64,000 nucleotides of DNA from Pinus tabuliformis (lineage: Eukaryota > Streptophyta > Pinopsida > Pinales > Pinaceae), in the NCBI GenBank assembly GCA_031772625.1, contig CM062812.1, positions 728,598,300 through 728,662,299 on the forward strand, written 5' to 3'. The notes beneath the pieces were generated by a model. That model had not been told where the DNA came from. It did not search any database and worked only from the letters and a program-made list of their open reading frames with translations. A program made the translations under genes and the position numbers. How positions within the stretch are numbered: position 1 is the stretch's first letter; each line of letters begins with the position of its first letter. Shown piece by piece: positions 59,230 to 64,000 of the stretch.

Positions 59230-61325
59230 TTTGGTATCAGAGCTTTGGATTCTAGGGTTTCACTGCTCCAAATAGGTCATCATGGCATTTTCGCTATAAA
59301 TTTGTTTCTGTGACATTTCAGAAGTCACAACAAAAACCCATTTGAGAAGAAATCACACTAAACCTTGGGTCTAAATTTTAGATCTTTTCGCGTGATATTT
59401 GCGGAGATATGATCTGAGGAAGTTGGTCTTTTTGCAGACTCCTGAATTATATTCCAAACAGGTGACCTGGTGAAAATCGTCATAACTTTCTCTCTGAGCA
59501 TCGAATTGAAATTTTGCAAGAAGGTATAGAAAGAGGACGGACCATACTCTTCTTTTATATATTTTTCAGAGTCAAATCTTGAAACAATGACACGTGGCAC
59601 TTCATACAAGTTCACTCTACTGAACTAGTCTACATTCAGGTCACTGCGGGAGATTGTGTGTAACTCTTCCTTGGAGAATCCAATTTGGATCAGACTAGTG
59701 GCATTAAAAAGAGGACACAAAAGGCTACTACAGATTGCAATTTCAAAACTTAAAGATCCAAAAGTACAAAGTTACAATCGTTTCAAGGTCGAGCTCCTAA
59801 AATCAAGAAAAAGCAAGATGAGGAAGTTTGATGGCAAGGATCTGGTAAATTGGATACTTCACATGGAGCAATATTTTGATCTACATGGTGTACAACTGTT
59901 ACAAAAGGTATGTATTGCATCTTCATATTTAGAACCAGATCAATTTTTATGGTACAAAGGGCTTTGTTCTCGTAAACAACTTGTTACGTGGTCAATTTTC
60001 ACGGAGGAAATGATAGCACATTATGAGGATACAAAGAGCAACACCTTCTTTAGAGCAACACCAAAACAATTGGAAAGAGTAAAAGGGCTTTGTGACATAG
60101 TGGAAAGAAAAATTATGGAAACCAGGAAGCATACCCCTCACAACTATAAAAATGGAAGTGTTGTTTCTCCTAGCCTTCCACAACCTACAAGGGTTACACC
60201 ACAACAATTGGAAGAAAAAAGAGAAAAAGGGCTTTGTTACAATTGTGATAGCAAATGCACTAAAGGTCATAAGTGTGCTAAGAAGAAATTATTTTACATA
60301 GAATATGAAGAGGAGGAAGAAAAGGATCAAGAAACATCAAAAGAAGAATATATACGCCAGGACCCCACCCCAGGGAAAGAAGAAACGAATCAGACCATGT
60401 CTTGTAAAGCATTGGCAAGAATTACCACTCCTCAAACTCTCAAGATAGAAGGACATATCAAGAAGAAAAAGGTGCAAGAAGTGAAAGATCATATCGAGAA
60501 AGAAGAAATGAATCCAACCATATCTTGTAATTCATTGTTCGAAATTACCACTCCTCAAACGATCAAGATAGAAGGACATATCAAGAAGAAAAATGTTCAA
60601 GAAGTGAAAGATCACATCGAGCATAAAGAAATGAATCCGACCATATCTTGTAAAAGATTGGAAGAAATTACCACTCCTCAACCTCTAGAGGTAGAAGAAC
60701 ATATCAATAAGAAAAAGGTTCAAGCAGTGAAAGATCACATCGAGCATCAACAACAAGTTCTCTAACTTTTAAAGGATAACGCCACTTCGGTGCAAAATCA
60801 AACGAAACAACAGGTAGATCAACATCGTAGTGAATTTTTTTTTTGATGTAGGTGATTGGTTATTTTTACCGCTACATCTCAAGCAAGCTATTTATGAGAA
60901 AGAAATTTTGGCAATACTACATGCACTTAAAAAATGGTAACCTTACCGAATGGAAAGACTCTTCAAGGATGAGGATGTGGAAGCATTGTTTTGTGCTATT
61001 TATATTATCCAACCAGATTGGATAAACGAAGCAAGGGATGAATGGAAGAAGGACGAAGAAGTATGGCCACTTATTCAAAAGTTGTAAAAGATCCCAATTC
61101 AAACAATATTGCCAGAAATTGAAGACGAAGGAAATATCATATTGGAACCTGGAGCAGTCAGAGAAACAAGAACCTGACAGCTACGAAATCGATCGATTTC
61201 AGAGTATCTCATCAAGTGGAAGAACTTACCCGCTGAATATTCCACATGGGAGGACAAGAATTTTATACAGAAGCATCAATAACTACTCAAGTGTTGTGGA
61301 CAACACTTTTTGAAGTAGAGGGGCA
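59230..61325 (+). mobile_element. Array long segment L5 (2096 bp)
   Basis: A 369-residue open frame at 59656-60765 covers the gag core (KMRKFDGKDLVNWILHMEQY), the Cys/His cluster and all three 41-residue modules. The integrase-tail to chromodomain part follows at 60780-61300. Broken in a few places. Confidence 0.85.
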
Positions 61326-61658
61326 TGTTAGGCCACTATACTACTAGTGTAACCCCTTATTGTTATTAGTATAACCCACTTATTATATTTATGTACCCAT
61401 GTAGTGCCCATATTGTTACTATTGTGCCCCATAGAAGCCCACTATTGTTATTGTTGTGCCCTTACATTATTATTGTTATGTCGGCTCTGATTATGTTATG
61501 ACCCCTTAGACTCCTATATATAGAAAGGAGGTCTTTTCATTTGTATCATCCAAGAATTGTTCATTTATGTAATGTAAAGGAGGTTTCCCCCTCGAAGAGG
61601 CTGAATTCTAAGGCATTGATATATCTTTTCTGTCTTTTTGTGAGCTGGTTTCATAACA
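61326..61658 (+). repeat. Array LTR 10 (subtype alpha, 333 bp)
   Basis: Alpha markers. Followed by short segment S5. Confidence 0.9.
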
Positions 61659-61944
61659 TTTGGAAGAAGGACGAAGAAGTATGGCCACTTATTCAAAAGT
61701 TCCAAAAGATCCCAATTCAAACAATATTTCCAGAAATTGAAGAGGAAGGAAAAATCATATTGGAACGTGGAGAAGTCACATCAACAAGAACCTGACAGCT
61801 ACGAAATCAATCAATTTCAGAGTATCTCATCAAGTGGAAGAACTTACCCGCTGAAGATTCCACATGGGGAGGACAATAATTTTATACACAAGCATCAAGA
61901 ACTACTCAAGCATTGACGACAACACTTTTTGAAGGAGAGGGGCA
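61659..61944 (+). mobile_element. Array short segment S5 (286 bp)
   Basis: Same type as S1. Confidence 0.85.
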
Positions 61945-62277
61945 TTTTAGGCCCCTATACTACTAGTGTAACCCCTTATTGTTATTAGTACAGCCCACTT
62001 ATTATATTGATTTACCCATGTAGTGCCCATTTTGTTACTATTGTGCCTCATAGAAGCCCACTATTGTTATTATTGTGCCCTTACATTATTATTGTTATGT
62101 CAGCTCTGATTATGTTATGACCCCTTAGACTCCTATATATAGAAAGGAGGTTTTATCATTTGTATCATCCAAGAATTGTTCATTTATGTAATGTAAAGGA
62201 GGTTGTCCCCTCGAAGAGGCTGAATTCTAAGGCGTTGATCTATCTTTTCTATGTTTTCTTGAGCTGGTTTCATAACA
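61945..62277 (+). repeat. Array LTR 11 (subtype beta, 333 bp), right end of array
   Basis: Beta markers. Ends TTTCATAACA and is followed directly by copia RT sequence, so the array ends exactly at an LTR terminus on this side. Confidence 0.9.
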
Positions 62278-62690
62278 TACCAGTTCTTTCTTACCCTTCA
62301 CCACAAAGCCTTTAGGTTGCTTCATGTAGATCTCCTCTTCCAGATCCCCATGAAGAAATGTTGTCTTCACATCCATCTGTTCTACCTCAAAATCAAAAGC
62401 AGCAACAACAGATAAAAGTAATCTAATAGAAGTTACCTTGGCAACAGGAGAAAAAAATATCACCAAAATCAATTCCCGGCACCTGGGAATAACCTTTTCC
62501 TACCAACCGAGCTTTGTATTTCTCCACTTTTCCTTCTGCATTTGTCTTCTTTTTGAACACCCATTTGCTACCAATGGGTTTCCTTCCAGCCGGCAACTCC
62601 ACCAGATCCCAAGCCTCATTTTTGTGCAAAGATGCCATTTCATCAACCATGGCCTCTTTCTAGAGTTTTCCATCCTCTGAATCCACTGCT
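62278..62690 (-). pseudogene. Reverse transcriptase of the copia element (N-terminal part)
   Basis: Reads MASLHKNEAWDLVELPAGRK, PIGSKWVFKKKTNAEGKVEK, YKARLVGKGYSQVPGIDF, then FEVEQMDVKTTFLHGDLEEE and IYMKQPKGF. This is the fingers and early palm of copia RT. The rest of RT would lie beyond the array junction. Confidence 0.88.
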
Positions 62691-62965
62691 TCCTTCACAG
62701 TTCTGCGATCATCATCAGTAACATACAAAGAAAAATTCGAACAGAAATCAGATGGATTATACCTTTTTGGTTGCCTTCTTCCTTGAACTGATATTCTCAC
62801 AGCCGGAGTTTGTGGCTCTTCATCTTCTGATTCCTCCTCTGCTGTAGAGTCTGATTCTTCCTCCTTTAGCTCAAACTCTATCTTCTGAGGTTCCTTTCAT
62901 TAGACTTCATGTTTAATAACATCTTTCACCTCTCTAAGTAGCACATCTAGGCTGCACAGAACCTT

Positions 62966-63683
62966 TCATGTGACTAGGTTCCAAAGCTTATAACCCTTTA
63001 AACCATCCTTATAGCCAATAAAGATACACTTTTCAGATTTACTATCCAACTTGGTTCGTTTCTCCTTTGGAACATGTACATATGCATCACATCCAAATAC
63101 CCTCAGATGTGAAAGAGAGGGTTTCTTACCAGTCCATACCTCTTGTGGAGTCTTATCCTCCAACACCGATGAAGGTGACCTGTTGACCAGGTAACATGCA
63201 GTATCCACCGCCTCTACCCAGAATTCCTATCCTAACCTGGCACCACTGAGCATGCTTCTTGCCCTTTCCATCAAAGTCTTATTCATTATTTTTGCAACTC
63301 CATTTTGATGAGGTGTATATGGAGTAGTCTTTTTCCATGCTATACCATACTTCTTACAATATTCTTCAAATTCCTTATTGCAAAACTCTCTACCATTATC
63401 TGTCCTCAGCACCTTTATCTTCTTCCCTGTCCGGTTTTCCACCAAAGACTTCAGATTTCTTCTTAAGGAAATATATCCATGTATTCCTTGAGAAGTCATC
63501 TATAAATGATACATAGTACACAGACTTACCCAGTGATGGAACCTTCATAGGTCCAAACACATCACTGTGCACAAGTTCTAATATCTGTTTCGCCCTTTTA
63601 CTACCAAAGGGGAAACTCACCCGATTTTGCTTCCCATATACACAATTTTCACAGAAATCAAAATCCAGAGAGCTATTACTCAT
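62966..63683 (-). pseudogene. Integrase of the copia element
   Basis: Landmarks: FCENCVYGKQNRVSFP, LVHSDVFGPMKVPSLGKSVY, FIDDFSRNTWIYFL, VLRTDNGREFCNKEFEEYC, TPYTPHQNGVA, then DTACYLVNRSPSS and LRVFGCDAYVHVPKEKRTKL. These are the core blocks of the copia integrase with its downstream conserved region. Confidence 0.88.
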
Positions 63684-63713
63684 ACCTTATACCATACCTT
63701 TACCATGAAGTAT

Positions 63714-64000
63714 CTAAATGCCCTTTTTTCCAATATGTACAAGCTTTTGATGCCACAGCATGGTATTCTCTCCAAAGACCACTAGATTTTCTGTTCCACT
63801 TTCAGGAACCATAGAACTATTGCATCCATCAATAACAGTGCTACCTTGCAGCTTATACAGAGTTCCAATCCGAAATCCCCGCATCAATACCAGTGCTCCC
63901 TGAACCATCTTGCAGGTATCCTTCTCAAACACTGTTTTTACACCTACATCATCCAGCTTGCTAACAGAAATCAGATTTTTGGCTAACGCAAGAATATGTA
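63714..64000 (-). pseudogene. GAG-pre-integrase region of the copia element
   Basis: Reads MLWHQKLVHIGKKGI, the usual GAG-pre-integrase zinc-associated block, preceded by GALVLMRGFRIGTLYKLQGS. Sequence upstream to the window edge continues the same protein toward protease. Confidence 0.8.

Larger units (their letters stand above)
45399..62277 (+). mobile_element. Tandem higher-order array of a Reina-like chromovirus derivative
   Basis: A 16.9-kb plus-strand array. Eleven LTR copies, each 333 bases by my count, alternate with six long internal segments (about 2.05-2.1 kb) and five short ones (279-286 bases). The order is long(cut)-LTR-short-LTR-long-LTR-long-LTR-short-LTR-long-LTR-short-LTR-long-LTR-short-LTR-long-LTR-short-LTR. 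The repeating unit is long-LTR-short-LTR, about 3.00-3.05 kb. LTRs carry TGTTAG...TAACA ends, and internal segments have the TGGTATCAGAGC primer site and a GAAGGAGAGGGG purine tract. The units are very similar by eye, so amplification is recent. Internal segments lack a complete pol. The units are fossils, some with a still-open frame, others broken. Confidence 0.9.
62278..64000 (-). mobile_element. Ty1/copia element (partial, Tork/TNT1-like)
   Basis: Minus-strand copia pol, entering from the right edge and cut at 62278 by the array. In coding order: GAG-pre-integrase region (63932-63714), integrase (63683-62966), a Glu/Ser-rich linker (about 62960-62700) and RT (62690-62278). The order integrase before RT identifies Ty1/copia. 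The phrases TPQEVWTGKKPSLSHLRVFG and CIFIGYKDGLKGYKLWN suit the Tork lineage, with moderate certainty. LTRs are outside the window. Broken in a few places. Confidence 0.88.

Noticed and set aside
45429-60270. Repeated 92-residue minus-strand frames in each array unit (for example 48477-48755)
   Set aside because: They are antisense to the conserved gag frame and recur only because the array repeats.
45438-62277. CRISPR or classical satellite array
   Set aside because: The repeat parts are retroelement LTRs and gag-chromodomain sequence with primer sites and purine tracts, and spacing is kilobases long.
1-64000. tRNA, rRNA or conserved host genes
   Set aside because: None was recognised on either strand. 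All long readable frames map to LTR retroelements or the LINE.

Overview
This window looks like intergenic DNA from a large, transposon-rich seed-plant genome. The retroelement families resemble those I associate with conifers and other gymnosperms, which is an inference from recall and not a database result. I found no convincing host gene, tRNA, rRNA, CRISPR array or prokaryotic feature. Nearly every base can be assigned to a nest of old retroelements. Several boundaries are fixed by terminal repeats, target-site duplications (TSDs), primer-binding sites (PBS) and a polypurine tract (PPT).

Left half (1-29286, elements on the minus strand). Element B (7403-29286) is a very large Tat/Ogre-type Ty3/gypsy element. 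Its 5' LTR is about 6.4 kb (22873-29286) and carries more than 3 kb of coding-like sequence. Its internal part runs gag, protease, an RNase H-like domain, RT, a second RNase H and integrase. A 7.4-kb L1-type LINE (10572-17991, 16-bp TSD) sits at B's RT/RNase H border. Element A (1-7402), a gag-only relative with a 3.75-kb LTR, is inserted in B's 3' LTR. B's outer right end lies in the 3' LTR of a third element, D.

Middle (29287-45398). Element D is a Tekay/Del-like chromovirus on the minus strand. Its pol is split by element C (32438-41393), a gag-protease element with 0.9-kb LTRs and a perfect AAGAC TSD. In C a long plant-transposon accessory reading region stands where RT and integrase would be. 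The nesting implies D came first, then C and B inside D, then the LINE and A inside B. LTR divergence judged by eye (C most, B intermediate, A least) agrees.

Right part (45399-64000). A plus-strand tandem array (45399-62277) is built from a Reina-like chromovirus derivative. Eleven LTR copies, each 333 bp by my count, alternate with long internal segments (about 2.1 kb, gag to chromodomain, no complete pol) and short ones (about 286 bp, chromodomain end only). The LTRs fall into two alternating subtypes, so the true repeat is a higher-order unit of about 3.04 kb. One unit is a recombinant. The array ends inside the RT of a Ty1/copia element that continues off the right edge.

The best candidates for something undescribed are the higher-order retroelement array with its gag-chromodomain reading frame, the coding tracts lying inside giant LTRs, and the RNase H-like domain between protease and RT in element B.
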